A stretch of DNA of 64,000 bases, taken from Sediminibacterium sp. UBA657 (GTDB lineage: Bacteria > Bacteroidota > Bacteroidia > Chitinophagales > Chitinophagaceae). Under the pieces are notes generated by a model, which ran no database searches, was not told where the DNA came from, and saw nothing but the letters and a program-made list of their open reading frames with translations. Positions within the stretch are counted from its first letter, which is position 1; every line of letters begins with the position of its first letter. Shown in pieces: positions 41,401 through 50,902 of this stretch. A program made the translations under genes and the position numbers. The stretch spans positions 1 through 64,000 of the forward strand of contig DBOB01000025.1 of NCBI GenBank assembly GCA_002299885.1. Direction: 5' to 3'.

Positions 41401-42894
41401 TTAATTATTCAACTTACTTGTCTTCTTGCTATACAAGAAGTAAACAAATAAGCCTAAAATCATCCAAATGAATGCTACTTTAAGGGTTTGCATGTCTAGT
41501 GCGAAAATCATTGCCAAACAAATCACAGCACCTAAAATAGGCACCAATGGTACCAATGGTGTTTTGAATGGACGCTCCATTTCTGGTGATTTACGTCTTA
41601 AGATCCAAATGCCTAAGCTAACTAATACGAAAGCAAATAAGGTACCAAAACTTGTCAAATCACCTGCAACGCTTCCTGGAACGAAAGCTGCAAATAGACC
41701 TACAAATACAAATAGGATCCAGTTTGATTTATATGGTGTTTGGTATTTAGGGTGTAAATCGCCAAATGCTTTTGGCAATAAACCATCCTTACTCATTGAA
41801 TAAAAAATACGGCTTTGTCCCATTAACATCACTAAGATAACAGATGAAAAACCTGCTAAAATCGCTACAGTCACGGCAGTGGCTAACCAGCCATAGCCAG
41901 TCATATAAGTTGAAATGGCATAAGCAACAGATGCTTCTCTTCCTTTTTCTGGATCAACAAAATCCGTCCAAGGTGCAACACCTGTTAATACGTGGCCAAA
42001 TAAGATATAAAGGATAGTACATACCACTAAAGAACCTAAGATACCAATAGGCATATCTCTTTTTGGATTCTTAGCTTCTTGGGCAGCAGTTGAAACCGCA
42101 TCAAATCCAATGAAGGCAAAGAATACGATAGCAGCACCACCGAGTACACCACCCCAGCCATGTTTAAAGGCACCGGAATAATCGGCAATCACTTTACCCG
42201 CGCTATCTGTTACAGCGGCTTGACCAGTAGGAATTAAATATGGTGTGTGATTCTCTGGCTTAATAAACTGCCATCCAACAGCTATGAATATGATTACAAT
42301 TGCCACTTTAATAAATACAATGATTGCATTTACAATAGCAGATTCTTGTGAACCTTTGATCAATAATAAAGTTAAAGCCAAAAGGATAATTAAAGCAGGA
42401 GCGTTCATGATACCAGAGTGTGCAACACCCATACTATCTGTGAAGCTTTCAAAAGGACTATGGCTCCATTCATAAGGTATGGCGCCTCCCGTCAGCTTAT
42501 TGAGGTATTCACTCCAAGCAATAGAAACTGTAGCAGCTCCTAAAGCATATTCCATAATTAAAGCCCAGCCAATAATCCAAGCAACTAATTCACCCATAGT
42601 TACATAAGAATAAGCGTAAGCACTACCAGCAATTGGGATCATAGCTGCAAATTCTGCATAACATAAGCCAGCAAAAGCACATCCAACAGCTGCAATGATA
42701 AATGAAATGGTAACCGCAGGTCCAGCTGCTTGACCAGCTGCAGCAGCAGTTCTTACAAACAAGCCAGCACCAATAATGGCACCAATACCTAAGGCAATTA
42801 AATTACCTGCGCCAAGGGTTCTTTTTAATCCCTTGCCTCCGTCTTCGGATTGAGCTAACATCGCAGCCAAATCTTTCTTTCTAAATAAACTCAT
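41401..42894 (-). CDS. APC-superfamily amino-acid permease (cationic amino-acid transporter type)
   Basis: A 497-aa membrane protein with about 12-13 transmembrane segments. The start RTLGAGNLIALGIGAIIGAGLFVRTAAAAGQAAGPAV is the substrate-binding TM1 loop of APC transporters. Further landmarks are CYAEFAAMIPIAGSAYAYSYVTMGELVAWIIGW, FFAFIGFDAVSTAAQEAKNPKRDMPIG and YSMSKDGLLPKAFGDLHPKYQTPYKSN. The order fits the CAT family (YfnA-like), importing amino acids with protons. It stands alone on the minus strand, divergent from the DAACS transporter, with its own terminator. Substrate choice is not evident. Confidence 0.9.
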   Translation of the reverse strand: MSLFRKKDLAAMLAQSEDGGKGLKRTLGAGNLIALGIGAIIGAGLFVRTAAAAGQAAGPAVTISFIIAAVGCAFAGLCYAEFAAMIPIAGSAYAYSYVTMGELVAWIIGWALIMEYALGAATVSIAWSEYLNKLTGGAIPYEWSHSPFESFTDSMGVAHSGIMNAPALIILLALTLLLIKGSQESAIVNAIIVFIKVAIVIIFIAVGWQFIKPENHTPYLIPTGQAAVTDSAGKVIADYSGAFKHGWGGVLGGAAIVFFAFIGFDAVSTAAQEAKNPKRDMPIGILGSLVVCTILYILFGHVLTGVAPWTDFVDPEKGREASVAYAISTYMTGYGWLATAVTVAILAGFSSVILVMLMGQSRIFYSMSKDGLLPKAFGDLHPKYQTPYKSNWILFVFVGLFAAFVPGSVAGDLTSFGTLFAFVLVSLGIWILRRKSPEMERPFKTPLVPLVPILGAVICLAMIFALDMQTLKVAFIWMILGLFVYFLYSKKTSKLNN

Positions 42895-43012
42895 AATATA
42901 ATTGGTTTCTATTTAAGTTGAAAAGTAGCATTTTTTTCGCAATAAAGCTGCTGTTTTAGCTAAAAAAAAGGGGCAAATTCAAATTTTATAGACGTCTATT
43001 TTTTTAGAACTT

Positions 43013-43045
43013 ATGTGGTATATTGCAGGACTAAGCAAGCTATGA
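43013..43045 (+). other. Possible 10-codon leader ORF overlapping the DAACS start
   Basis: ATG at 43013 reads MWYIAGLSKL and stops at TGA 43043-43045, which overlaps the ATG of the transporter (43042-43044) in the ATGA arrangement used for coupled translation. It may regulate the transporter or be chance. Confidence 0.3.
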
Positions 43046-44289
43046 AAAAATCGAACAAACTAACCGTATACATTGTCATCGCCATGGTGGCAGGTGCCAT
43101 TTTGGGCTACTTTATTCATGAAAGTAAGGACCAAGCAACTATTGATGCTTTTGCTAAAAACATCAAACTATTGACCACCATCTTTTTAAGATTGGTTCAA
43201 ATGATTATTGCACCATTGGTGTTTACCACATTGGTTGTGGGTATTGCTAAATTGGGAGATCTTAAAACAGTTGGACGAGTTGGTGGCAAGGCCTTATTAT
43301 GGTTTTTGTCCGCCTCTTTAATTAGTTTATTGATTGGATTAGTCTTGGTGAATATTTTAAAGCCAGGCGAAGGATTGGATTTATCCGTAGGGGATAGTTC
43401 TGGTGTGAAAGATTTGATGGGTAAGACGCAGTCCTTTAGTGTGATCAATTTTGTGGAGCATGTATTTCCAAAGAGCATGTTCGAAGCCATGGCCACCAAT
43501 GAAATTTTACAAATAGTGATCTTTAGTATTTTCTTTGGCGTTGCTGCTGCTGCCATTGGAGAGCCTGCAAAAGGATTTATCAAGGCACTAGATACGGTAG
43601 CGCATATCATATTAAAGATGGTGGGCTATGTGATGAACTTTGCACCTTTAGGTGTTTTTGGTGCTATTGCTGCAGTGATTGCAACAAAGGGCTTGACCAT
43701 ATTTTTATTTTATGGTAAATATTTATTGTATTTCTTGGTAGGTATAGGAACCTTATGGATTGTGTTATTAGGGGTTGGCTATTTGATTCTAAAGAATCGT
43801 GTGCCTTCCTTGTTAAAACATATTACCACACCATTGGTAATTGCATTTAGTACAACAAGTAGTGAAGCTGTTTTTCCAAAATTAACCGAAGAGTTGGAGC
43901 GTTTTGGATGTAAGGATAAAATAGTCTCTTTCATTTTGCCACTCGGTTATTCCTTCAACTTAGATGGCAGTATGATGTACATGACTTTCGCAAGTATGGC
44001 CATTGCACAAGCATACGGCATTCATTTAGACGTTGGAACACAATTAACTATGTTGGTGGTGTTGATGTTAACGAGCAAGGGAATTGCTGGTGTGCCAAGA
44101 GCTTCATTGGTTGTTGTTACAGCGACTTGTGCCATGTTCAATATTCCTCCAGAAGGTATTGCATTGATTTTACCTATTGATCATTTTTGTGACATGTTCC
44201 GTTCTGCAACCAATGTATTGGGGAATAGTTTGGCAACCACTGCAGTGAGCAAATGGGAAGGGGAATTAACAGAACCACAACAAGTTTAA
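43042..44289 (+). CDS. Dicarboxylate/amino acid:cation symporter (DAACS, GltP/DctA type)
   Basis: A 415-aa inner-membrane transporter for glutamate, aspartate or C4-dicarboxylates, coupled to sodium or protons. About eight membrane segments plus re-entrant loops. The loop signatures are AFSTTSSEAVFPKLTEELE (HP1, serine-rich tip), FNLDGSMMYMTFASMAIAQAYG (TM7, NMDGT-like motif, here NLDGS), KGIAGVPRASLVVVTAT (HP2) and LPIDHFCDMFRSATNVLGNSLATT (TM8). ATG at 43042 gives MKKSNK; the upstream GTG at 43015 is less suitable and overlaps the possible leader ORF. A DedA gene and an MFS gene follow in the same direction with short gaps, so they may form one unit. Confidence 0.92.
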   Translation: MKKSNKLTVYIVIAMVAGAILGYFIHESKDQATIDAFAKNIKLLTTIFLRLVQMIIAPLVFTTLVVGIAKLGDLKTVGRVGGKALLWFLSASLISLLIGLVLVNILKPGEGLDLSVGDSSGVKDLMGKTQSFSVINFVEHVFPKSMFEAMATNEILQIVIFSIFFGVAAAAIGEPAKGFIKALDTVAHIILKMVGYVMNFAPLGVFGAIAAVIATKGLTIFLFYGKYLLYFLVGIGTLWIVLLGVGYLILKNRVPSLLKHITTPLVIAFSTTSSEAVFPKLTEELERFGCKDKIVSFILPLGYSFNLDGSMMYMTFASMAIAQAYGIHLDVGTQLTMLVVLMLTSKGIAGVPRASLVVVTATCAMFNIPPEGIALILPIDHFCDMFRSATNVLGNSLATTAVSKWEGELTEPQQV

Positions 44290-44305
44290 ATTTATACCAT
44301 CTAGT

Positions 44306-44980
44306 ATGATTATTTTATTAGAAGCTTTTCATTGGAGTCAGTTGTTACAACCTCAATTTTATATTGAGCATGGTGGCTTATGGCTACTTTTATTAGTGGT
44401 TTTTGCAGAGACTGGATTGTTTGCTGGCTTCTTTTTGCCGGGAGATAGTTTATTATTTGTAGCAGGTATTTATTGTGCACCATTGGCTGCAGAAATTTAT
44501 GCTTCTAATAACCATTGGATTAATTTAGCCATTCTTTTTATATTTATTTCTACGGCAGGTATTCTTGGTAATTATGTTGGGTATGTTTTTGGGAATAAAG
44601 TTGGACCTACCATGTTTGATTGGAAAGAGAATCTTTTTTTCAAGAAAAAATATTTGATCCAAGCAGATGAGTTTTATCAAAAACACGGAGGACGTGCAAT
44701 TGTAATCGCAAGATTCATTCCTATCATAAGAACATTCGGTCCAATTTTAGCGGGTATTGTAAAAATGGATAAGGCCAAGTTCATGTATTATAATATTATT
44801 GGCTGTTTAGCATGGGTGGGAAGTATGCTATGTGCCGGTTATTTTTTACAGTCATGGATTTTGACTCGTTTTAATTTTGATTTGAAAAATCATTTAGAAG
44901 TAATTGTATTAGGTATTGTTGGTGTGACCACATTGCCAGTCATCATCAATGTAATTTCACATCGCGCTAAAAAAGCGTAA
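44306..44980 (+). CDS. DedA/VTT-domain membrane protein
   Basis: A 224-aa inner-membrane protein of the DedA family (SNARE-associated/VTT domain), linked to lipid-carrier recycling and membrane homeostasis. Visible elements are VVFAETGLFAGFFLPGDSLLFVAG, GILGNYVGYVFGNKVGPTMF, FYQKHGGRAIVIARFIPIIRTFGPILAGI with the conserved Arg-Phe-x-Pro and Arg-Thr pair, and YNIIGCLAWVGSMLCAGYFL. The length is typical. The gap to the DAACS gene is 16 bases and to the MFS gene 17 bases, suggesting a shared transcript. Confidence 0.92.
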   Translation: MIILLEAFHWSQLLQPQFYIEHGGLWLLLLVVFAETGLFAGFFLPGDSLLFVAGIYCAPLAAEIYASNNHWINLAILFIFISTAGILGNYVGYVFGNKVGPTMFDWKENLFFKKKYLIQADEFYQKHGGRAIVIARFIPIIRTFGPILAGIVKMDKAKFMYYNIIGCLAWVGSMLCAGYFLQSWILTRFNFDLKNHLEVIVLGIVGVTTLPVIINVISHRAKKA

Positions 44981-44997
44981 GCAATAAATTTTCATGC

Positions 44998-46245
44998 ATG
45001 AACAATAAGCAAATTGGACTTTTTTCATTGCCTGTATTTGTAGCTGCATTGGGCTATTTTGTTGATGTCTACGATTTACTTTTATTCACGATTGTGCGTC
45101 AACCAAGTGTGCTTGCAGTTGGGTCTACATTAGAAAACATCCTTGTAGATAGTGCGCATATCATTAACTGGCAAATGTCAGGATTGTTAATTGGAGGTAT
45201 TTTGTGGGGTGTGGTTGGAGATAAACTAGGCAGACTAAAAGTTTTATTTGGTTCCATCCTTTTATACTCTGTGGCGAATATTGTTACTGGCTATGTTCAA
45301 ACCGTAGACCAGTATGCTTATTGCAGATTCATTGGCGGCATTGGTCTTGCAGGAGAACTAGGAGCGGGGATTACTTTGGTCTCCGAAATGTTACCAAAAA
45401 ATAAAAGAGGGCTTGGTACTTCTATGGTGGCAGGGATTGGTTTGTCTGGTGCTGTCTTTGCATATTTTACTTTTAAGTATACACAGGATTGGAGATTGTG
45501 TTATAAAATAGGAGGCGGATTAGGTTTCTTTTTATTGGTCCTGCGTGTGCGTGTTGCTGAGTCCTTTATGTTTGAGTCTGTAAAATTGAGTAACGCTGTC
45601 AAGGGCAATTTCTTTATGTTTTTTACATCCTACAAAAGATTTTCAAAATACATTAAGGCCATTTTGGTTGGTTTGCCAACATGGTTTGTAATTGGTGTCA
45701 TGGTGAACTATAGTAATAAGTTTGCAACTGGTTTATATGGAGATAATTTAATTGATTCAGGCAAGTCTGTGATGTTCGCATATATTGGTATTGCAGTGGG
45801 AGACTTATTAATTGGATGGGTGAGTCAATATTTTCAAAGTAGAAAAAAAGCCTTGCTTTTATTTTATGTACTTAGCATAGTAGGGATGGTATTATTCTTT
45901 AGCGCTTTCAACAATAGCGACAGCAGAATGTATGCCATTTGTGCTTTCTTAGGCTTTAGCACTGGTTATTGGGCCATCTTTAATCAAATGGCAGCAGAAC
46001 AGTTTGGTACCAATTTAAGAGCCACTGCGGCAACCACTATTCCAAATATGGTCCGAGGTGCATTGCCCCTTATTAACTTTTTATTTTTAGACATTTTGCA
46101 AAAGTCAATGGGTTGGACCATTGTGCAAAGTGGTATTGTTACTGGATGTGTTGTAATGGGTGTCACTATGCTTGCATTTGTTTTTACAGAAGAAACCTAC
46201 CATAAGGATCTAGATTTTATTGAGCAGGACCACCCTTTACCATAA
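44998..46245 (+). CDS. Major facilitator superfamily transporter
   Basis: A 415-aa membrane protein with 12 hydrophobic segments. MFS landmarks include an acidic TM1 (GYFVDVYDLLLFTIV), motif A between TM2 and TM3 (GVVGDKLGRLKVLFGSILLYSVANI), RFIGGIGLAGELGAGITLVSEMLPKNKRGLGTS in TM4-5 and a second motif A-like DLLIGWVSQYFQSRKKALLLF. These resemble the sugar/aromatic-acid-H+ symporter branch. The substrate is unknown. It ends the DAACS-DedA-MFS run. The glycosyltransferase gene starts 43 bases after its stop. Confidence 0.87.
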   Translation: MNNKQIGLFSLPVFVAALGYFVDVYDLLLFTIVRQPSVLAVGSTLENILVDSAHIINWQMSGLLIGGILWGVVGDKLGRLKVLFGSILLYSVANIVTGYVQTVDQYAYCRFIGGIGLAGELGAGITLVSEMLPKNKRGLGTSMVAGIGLSGAVFAYFTFKYTQDWRLCYKIGGGLGFFLLVLRVRVAESFMFESVKLSNAVKGNFFMFFTSYKRFSKYIKAILVGLPTWFVIGVMVNYSNKFATGLYGDNLIDSGKSVMFAYIGIAVGDLLIGWVSQYFQSRKKALLLFYVLSIVGMVLFFSAFNNSDSRMYAICAFLGFSTGYWAIFNQMAAEQFGTNLRATAATTIPNMVRGALPLINFLFLDILQKSMGWTIVQSGIVTGCVVMGVTMLAFVFTEETYHKDLDFIEQDHPLP

Positions 46246-46288
46246 TTGATATCTTTATAAATAGCAATAGATTAAATTGTTAAGCACT

Positions 46289-47299
46289 ATGCGCTTATTA
46301 TTCATACGTTTTTCTTCTATTGGTGATATTGTATTCACCACTCCAGCTATACGTTGCGCGAAGCAGCAGATTCCGGGTGTAGAGCTCCATTTTTTAACAA
46401 AGGCTTCAATGAAAGCGGTCACGGAGGCCAATCCCTATATCGATCATTTCCATTATTTTGACAAAGACCTTAATGCGACTATCAAGGATTTAAAAGCATT
46501 TCAATTTGATTATATCATTGACCTTCATAAAAACCTAAGGACTTTTCAAATTCAAAAAGCATTAGGTGTTCCTAGTTTATCTTATCAAAAGTTAAGTTTT
46601 CAAAAATTACTATTAACCAAACTGCATTTGAACTATATGCCTGCTAAACATATAGTAGATCGTTCATTAGACGCTTTATCGGCTTTAGGTGTCGTGAATG
46701 ATGGGAAAGGCTTGGATTATTTTATCCCAAAAGAGACTGTATTACCATCCAATGCATTGCCCGCATCCTTTCAGTCTGGCTATATCGCATTGGTGATAGG
46801 CGCATCTTATGCAAGTAAAAAATTGCCAGTTGCATCATTGCAAGCACTCTGTCATAAAATTCCTTATCCAATTGTACTCATTGGTGGCAAGGCCGATCAA
46901 GAAGAAGGTGCAGCTATTGAAGCAGTTAATCCAATTAAAATTTGGAATGCTTGCGGCAAATTTAATTTACACGAATCTGCATTGTTGGTAAAGCAATCTA
47001 GAACTGTCATTTCACACGATACTGGTTTTTTATACATTGCCTGCGCCTTTCATAAAAAGACAGTGGCCATTTGGGGAGCGACTGCTCCTGCTTTGCAAGT
47101 GGAACCATATTATCCTACTGCAGCTGGTTTAATGAATAGTAACGAAATGTATTTCAATGCAATTGTTCCCAATCTTCCATGCCAGCCATGTTCTAATTAT
47201 GGTACTAAACAATGTCCACAAGGGCATTTTGCATGTATGAAAAAGCAAGACCTACAATCCATAGCAGATAAAGCGATTGCTTATTTTAAAGAAATATAG
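46289..47299 (+). CDS. Glycosyltransferase family 9 (heptosyltransferase-like)
   Basis: A 336-aa cytoplasmic GT-B enzyme of the ADP-heptose:LPS heptosyltransferase family. Its start MRLLFIRFSSIGDIVFTTPAIRC is the family hallmark (I-R-x-S-x-x-G-D). It has FDYIIDLHKNLRT, YIALVIGASYASKKLP, YPIVLIGGKADQEEG and VISHDTGFLYIACAFHKKTVAIWGAT (the donor-binding H-D-[TS]-G). Near the end four cysteines (PNLPCQPCSNYGTKQCPQGHFAC) resemble the C-terminal pattern of some members. Role: adding a sugar in lipopolysaccharide core or another surface glycan. ATG at 46289 is preferred to an upstream TTG at 46277. Confidence 0.9.
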   Translation: MRLLFIRFSSIGDIVFTTPAIRCAKQQIPGVELHFLTKASMKAVTEANPYIDHFHYFDKDLNATIKDLKAFQFDYIIDLHKNLRTFQIQKALGVPSLSYQKLSFQKLLLTKLHLNYMPAKHIVDRSLDALSALGVVNDGKGLDYFIPKETVLPSNALPASFQSGYIALVIGASYASKKLPVASLQALCHKIPYPIVLIGGKADQEEGAAIEAVNPIKIWNACGKFNLHESALLVKQSRTVISHDTGFLYIACAFHKKTVAIWGATAPALQVEPYYPTAAGLMNSNEMYFNAIVPNLPCQPCSNYGTKQCPQGHFACMKKQDLQSIADKAIAYFKEI

Positions 47300-47369
47300 T
47301 ATTTTTTATCTCTTTAGTGCAATTTCAATTTCGTCGAAGTAGTGTGTTTATATCTATTTACTATTTAAA

Positions 47370-47405
47370 TAAATAAAGCCCCGCAATGCGAGGCTTTATT
47401 TATTT
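47370..47405. terminator. Bidirectional terminator between GT9 and mdh
   Basis: Stem AAATAAAGCC-C-CGC / GCG-A-GGCTTTATTT (47371-47384, 47387-47400), loop of about two to three bases, with T-rich flanks on both strands. It lies between two convergent genes. Confidence 0.85.
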
Positions 47406-47417
47406 ATTCTAAAAAGA

Positions 47418-48347
47418 TTATAAAGTCTTTAGAACGTCGTTCATGCTTCTAACTGCATCTGCACTCTTGTTGAATGCTGCTTGTTCGTCTGCAGATAAAT
47501 CCATGTCAACAATTTTTTCCCATCCATTTTTTCCAATCACAACAGGTACGCCTAAGCAAATATCGTTTTGACCGTACTCGCCATTTAAGCTTACGCAACA
47601 AGTGAATAATTTCTTTTCGTCGCGTACGATGCTTTCAACCAAGGCAGCTCCTGCAGCACCTGGTGCATACCAAGCAGAAGTTCCTAATAATTTAGTTAAA
47701 GTTGCACCACCTACCATGGTATCATTAATGACTTGTTGTTGTTGATCTTCGTTCAAGAATTTTGTTACTGGAATGCTATTCCATGTAGCATGCTTAATTA
47801 AAGGGATCATAGTGGTGTCGCCGTGTCCACCCACTACAATGGCATTTAAGTCTGCAGGGCTGCAGTTTAAATGGTTACTTAATTGATATTTGAATCTAGC
47901 ACTGTCTAATGTACCACCCATGCCAATGATTCTATTTTTTGGTAATCCTGTAGACTGCAATGCTAAATAAGTCATTGTATCCATTGGATTACTAATTACA
48001 ATGATGATCGCATTTGGAGAATGCTTTAAAACATTTTCACAAACACTTTTAACGATACCCGCATTGGTACCAATTAATTCTTCTCTTGTCATACCTGGTT
48101 TACGTGGTAAGCCAGATGTAATTACAACCACATCCGAATTGGCTGTTTTTGTGTAGTCATTGGTACTACCAATGATACGTGTATCAAAACCTACTAAAGC
48201 AGCAGTCTGCATCATGTCCTGTGCCTTACCTTCTGCAAAGCCTTCTCTAATGTCTAACAAAACCACTTCAGAAGCCAATTCTTTACGTGCAATATTATCT
48301 GCACAAGTTGCTCCTACAGCACCAGCACCAACAACAGTAATTTTCAT
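47418..48347 (-). CDS. mdh: Malate dehydrogenase (lactate/malate dehydrogenase family)
   Basis: Interconverts malate and oxaloacetate with NAD in the citric acid cycle; 309 aa, cytoplasmic. NAD-binding motif GAGAVGATCADNIA at the start with Asp acceptor in VVLLDIREG. The substrate loop has GLPRKPGMTREELIGTN, which carries the Arg pair of malate rather than lactate enzymes. ISNPMDTMTYLA, then RFKYQLSNHLNC and the catalytic His in VVGGHGDTTMIPL. The chain is complete. It stands apart from the lysA run. The fused malic enzyme further right acts on the same metabolite. Confidence 0.96.
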   Translation of the reverse strand: MKITVVGAGAVGATCADNIARKELASEVVLLDIREGFAEGKAQDMMQTAALVGFDTRIIGSTNDYTKTANSDVVVITSGLPRKPGMTREELIGTNAGIVKSVCENVLKHSPNAIIIVISNPMDTMTYLALQSTGLPKNRIIGMGGTLDSARFKYQLSNHLNCSPADLNAIVVGGHGDTTMIPLIKHATWNSIPVTKFLNEDQQQQVINDTMVGGATLTKLLGTSAWYAPGAAGAALVESIVRDEKKLFTCCVSLNGEYGQNDICLGVPVVIGKNGWEKIVDMDLSADEQAAFNKSADAVRSMNDVLKTL

Positions 48348-48393
48348 ATCTTTTAATTTAAATGTTGAACTTTATTTAACGGGATAAAGTTAG

Positions 48394-48906
48394 TTATTTG
48401 CCTCCTATTATTTTAAGTAATTCTGGCACTTTTACCCCCTGCTCGTATACTTTTAATAATTGTCCATTCGCATACAAAGCCACAAATGGGGTCATACGAG
48501 GTCTAAAGAATACCGGGATAGAAAACTCAGGGTCCCTGCCTACAATGACATTGGATTGTTTATCTAAGCCATATTTTATTGCAAAGGCTTTAATATCAGC
48601 CATTTCCTTATAACTATTCCAAATAAAAAACACCGACTTAAACTTGTCTGCATTCTTTGTTAACTCAGCAGCCTCCTCTTGACAATGGGAGCAGTCTGGG
48701 CTAAATATGATGATGCAGGTGTACTTGGTTTTTGGGATCTGCGTATTACTAAAGGATTTACCTGTGGTCAAATTCAGGGTAAATTTTGGGATATTTTTGT
48801 CTTTAAGGAAAGGGGCATTGGGGTCAATATTTCCTTGAGCCAACAAAGTTGTTGAAGCAAATAAGCTTAAAATGATTAAGCTAAAAAGGGTCGTTACTTT
48901 TTTCAT
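48394..48906 (-). CDS. Thioredoxin-fold redoxin, exported (TlpA/AhpC-TSA-like)
   Basis: A 170-aa exported thioredoxin-fold protein with a signal peptide about 1-23 (ending LLAQG). The active-site motif is FSPDCSHCQEEAAEL (Cys-Ser-His-Cys), after a KFTLNLTTGKSF strand. The later cis-Pro loop is RPRMTPFVALYANGQLL. It could act as a disulfide reductase or in cytochrome c maturation; no partner gene decides. It starts three bases after the MlaF-like ATPase gene stop and so ends the run lysA, ATPase, redoxin. Confidence 0.87.
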   Translation of the reverse strand: MKKVTTLFSLIILSLFASTTLLAQGNIDPNAPFLKDKNIPKFTLNLTTGKSFSNTQIPKTKYTCIIIFSPDCSHCQEEAAELTKNADKFKSVFFIWNSYKEMADIKAFAIKYGLDKQSNVIVGRDPEFSIPVFFRPRMTPFVALYANGQLLKVYEQGVKVPELLKIIGGK

Positions 48907-48909
48907 AAT

Positions 48910-49680
48910 TTATTTTTTTTGTGCCATCATACGCATGGCTTTTGCGTCTTGTAAAAATCCAGAAGCAAAGATGAAATCGTTTAATAATTTATTTTGACTA
49001 AATATGATATCCTCATTGCTACCTTCCCATTCTTTTTTTCCTTTATGTAGGTAGATAATATATTCGCCAATTTCCATCACACTATTCATGTCATGGGTTA
49101 CAACAAGGGTAGTAATATTAAATTCCTTTGTTAATTCTTGAATTAAATGGTCAATAACGAGCGATGTTTGAGGATCTAAACCAGAATTGGGCTCATCGCA
49201 GAATAAATATTTTGGTTCTAATACCAGTGCACGTGCTAGACCAACACGCTTTTTCATACCACCACTAATTTCTGAAGGAAACTTCTCGTTGACACCTGTT
49301 AGTTGAACACGTGCTAAAATCTGATTCACCTTCACTAATTTTTCGGCTTCATCTAAATCACTAAACATGTCCAAAGGAAATTTTACATTTTCTTGAACCG
49401 TCATAGAATCAAATAAAGCGTTGCCTTGGAATAACATCCCAATACTATTTCTTAATGTCTTTTTTTGAGCTTTATTTAAAGTAGTAAAATCAGCATTGTC
49501 AAATAAGACTTTTCCTTGGTCTGCTTGGATTAAATCTACAATACATTTAATCAAAACAGTTTTACCACTACCGCTCGCCCCAATAATTAGATTACACATA
49601 CCTGGTTTAAACTGGGCACTTACATCGTCGATAATTTTTTTATCGCCAAAGGCTTTGTTGATATGTTGGATTTCAATCAT
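48910..49680 (-). CDS. ABC transporter ATPase, MlaF-like
   Basis: A 256-aa ATPase of a lipid-type (Mla/MCE) ABC transporter. Walker A IGASGSGKTVLIKC, Q-loop GMLFQGNALFDSMTVQENVKFPL, signature ISGGMKKRVGLARALVL, Walker B KYLFCDEPNSGLD and H-loop LVVTHDM. The GALFDS/SMTV and SGGMKKRV elements are typical of MlaF (Ttg2A). ATG at 49680 (MIEIQHINKAFG) is preferred to a longer frame. The matching MlaE-type permease gene lies at 60246, on the other strand about 10.6 kb away, rather than next to it. It has a 4-base gap from lysA and a 3-base gap to the redoxin gene. Confidence 0.9.
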   Translation of the reverse strand: MIEIQHINKAFGDKKIIDDVSAQFKPGMCNLIIGASGSGKTVLIKCIVDLIQADQGKVLFDNADFTTLNKAQKKTLRNSIGMLFQGNALFDSMTVQENVKFPLDMFSDLDEAEKLVKVNQILARVQLTGVNEKFPSEISGGMKKRVGLARALVLEPKYLFCDEPNSGLDPQTSLVIDHLIQELTKEFNITTLVVTHDMNSVMEIGEYIIYLHKGKKEWEGSNEDIIFSQNKLLNDFIFASGFLQDAKAMRMMAQKK

Positions 49681-49684
49681 GAGG

Positions 49685-50896
49685 CTACAAAGGTACTTGT
49701 AAAGACAATAGGTCTTCAAACTGATCCGCTCTACTTATTAGTTTTGCCACACCATTTTGAAATAATACTTGTGCTGGCTTGAACCTTGCGTTGTAATTGC
49801 TAGCCATTTCATAGCCATAGGCACCTGCGTTGTAAAAAACCAATAAATCGCCTTCGGTAATTTCAGGAATAGCCCTGTCCCATGCGAAGGTATCTGTTTC
49901 ACAAATATTCCCTACCACGGCATACTGCTTCATTGGATTTTCTGGGCTTGAAATATTATCAATATGATGGTAAGCATCATAAAACATCGGACGAATTAAA
50001 TGATTCAGTCCTGTATTTAACCCAGCGAATATAATATCGCCAGAAGTTTTTAAAACATTGACTTTGGCTATAAAAAATCCAGCTTCGCTCACCATATATT
50101 TGCCTGGCTCAAACCAAGCAGTGAAATTGCGACCAAATTTCTCTGATAGTTGCTTCATCACCTTATTTACTTCCGCGCCTAATTGTGGCATATCAGTACC
50201 TTCTTCACCAGGCGCATAAGGGACTTTGAATCCACCACCAAAATCCAACACTTCTACCGTTGGAAAATGAGGGAGTAGGGTATCAAATACTTCTGCAGAC
50301 TTCATAAAAACAGCCACATCTTTAATTTCACTTCCAGTATGGATATGTAAAGTGCGAATATTAATCTTGTATTTTTCTTGGATCAATTTTAATGCATCCA
50401 ATTGTGTGAGTGGAATACCAAACTTGCTTTTAATATGCCCTGTAGATATTTTTAAATTACCACCTGCCATCACATCTGGTCTTATGCGCACACCAATGGC
50501 TTTTGTCTCGCCAAATTTTTGACCAAATTTTTCTAAGTTGGATAAACTATCAATATTCACATTTACACCCAATTCAACAGCAGTGCTTATTTCATCAAAG
50601 TCAACACTATTACTTGTATATAAAATATTGTTTGGTAAAAATCCAACATGTAATGCCAGTCTAACTTCATTGATAGAACTACAATCAATATTGCAGCCCA
50701 TGTCCTTAATTACTTTTAAAATATGGACATTGGTCAATGCTTTACATGCGTAAAAGAATTTAGTTTGAGTAGATTCAAAATGCGCTAGTAAATTTTGATA
50801 TTGCTCTTCAATTTTTTCTGCATGGTACACATACAATGGTGTCCCAAATTTTTCTGCAGCAGCATTTAATGATGAATAAGAAAGACTTGCGTTCAT
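49685..50896 (-). CDS. lysA: Diaminopimelate decarboxylase
   Basis: Last step of lysine synthesis: decarboxylates meso-diaminopimelate to lysine, with PLP. 403 aa, cytoplasmic. The PLP lysine is in FFYACKALTNVHIL; the barrel has GVRIRPDVMAGG, RTLHIHTGSEIKD, VEVLDFGGGFKVPY and WFEPGKYMVSEAG. The active-site Cys at the subunit interface is in GNICETDTFAWDR, followed by FYNAGAYGYEMASNYNARFKP. All catalytic parts are present. It is preceded by a 16-bp perfect hairpin ending only six bases before its ATG and starts the unit lysA, MlaF-like, redoxin. Confidence 0.94.
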   Translation of the reverse strand: MNASLSYSSLNAAAEKFGTPLYVYHAEKIEEQYQNLLAHFESTQTKFFYACKALTNVHILKVIKDMGCNIDCSSINEVRLALHVGFLPNNILYTSNSVDFDEISTAVELGVNVNIDSLSNLEKFGQKFGETKAIGVRIRPDVMAGGNLKISTGHIKSKFGIPLTQLDALKLIQEKYKINIRTLHIHTGSEIKDVAVFMKSAEVFDTLLPHFPTVEVLDFGGGFKVPYAPGEEGTDMPQLGAEVNKVMKQLSEKFGRNFTAWFEPGKYMVSEAGFFIAKVNVLKTSGDIIFAGLNTGLNHLIRPMFYDAYHHIDNISSPENPMKQYAVVGNICETDTFAWDRAIPEITEGDLLVFYNAGAYGYEMASNYNARFKPAQVLFQNGVAKLISRADQFEDLLSLQVPL

Positions 50897-50902
50897 GCTA
50901 TA

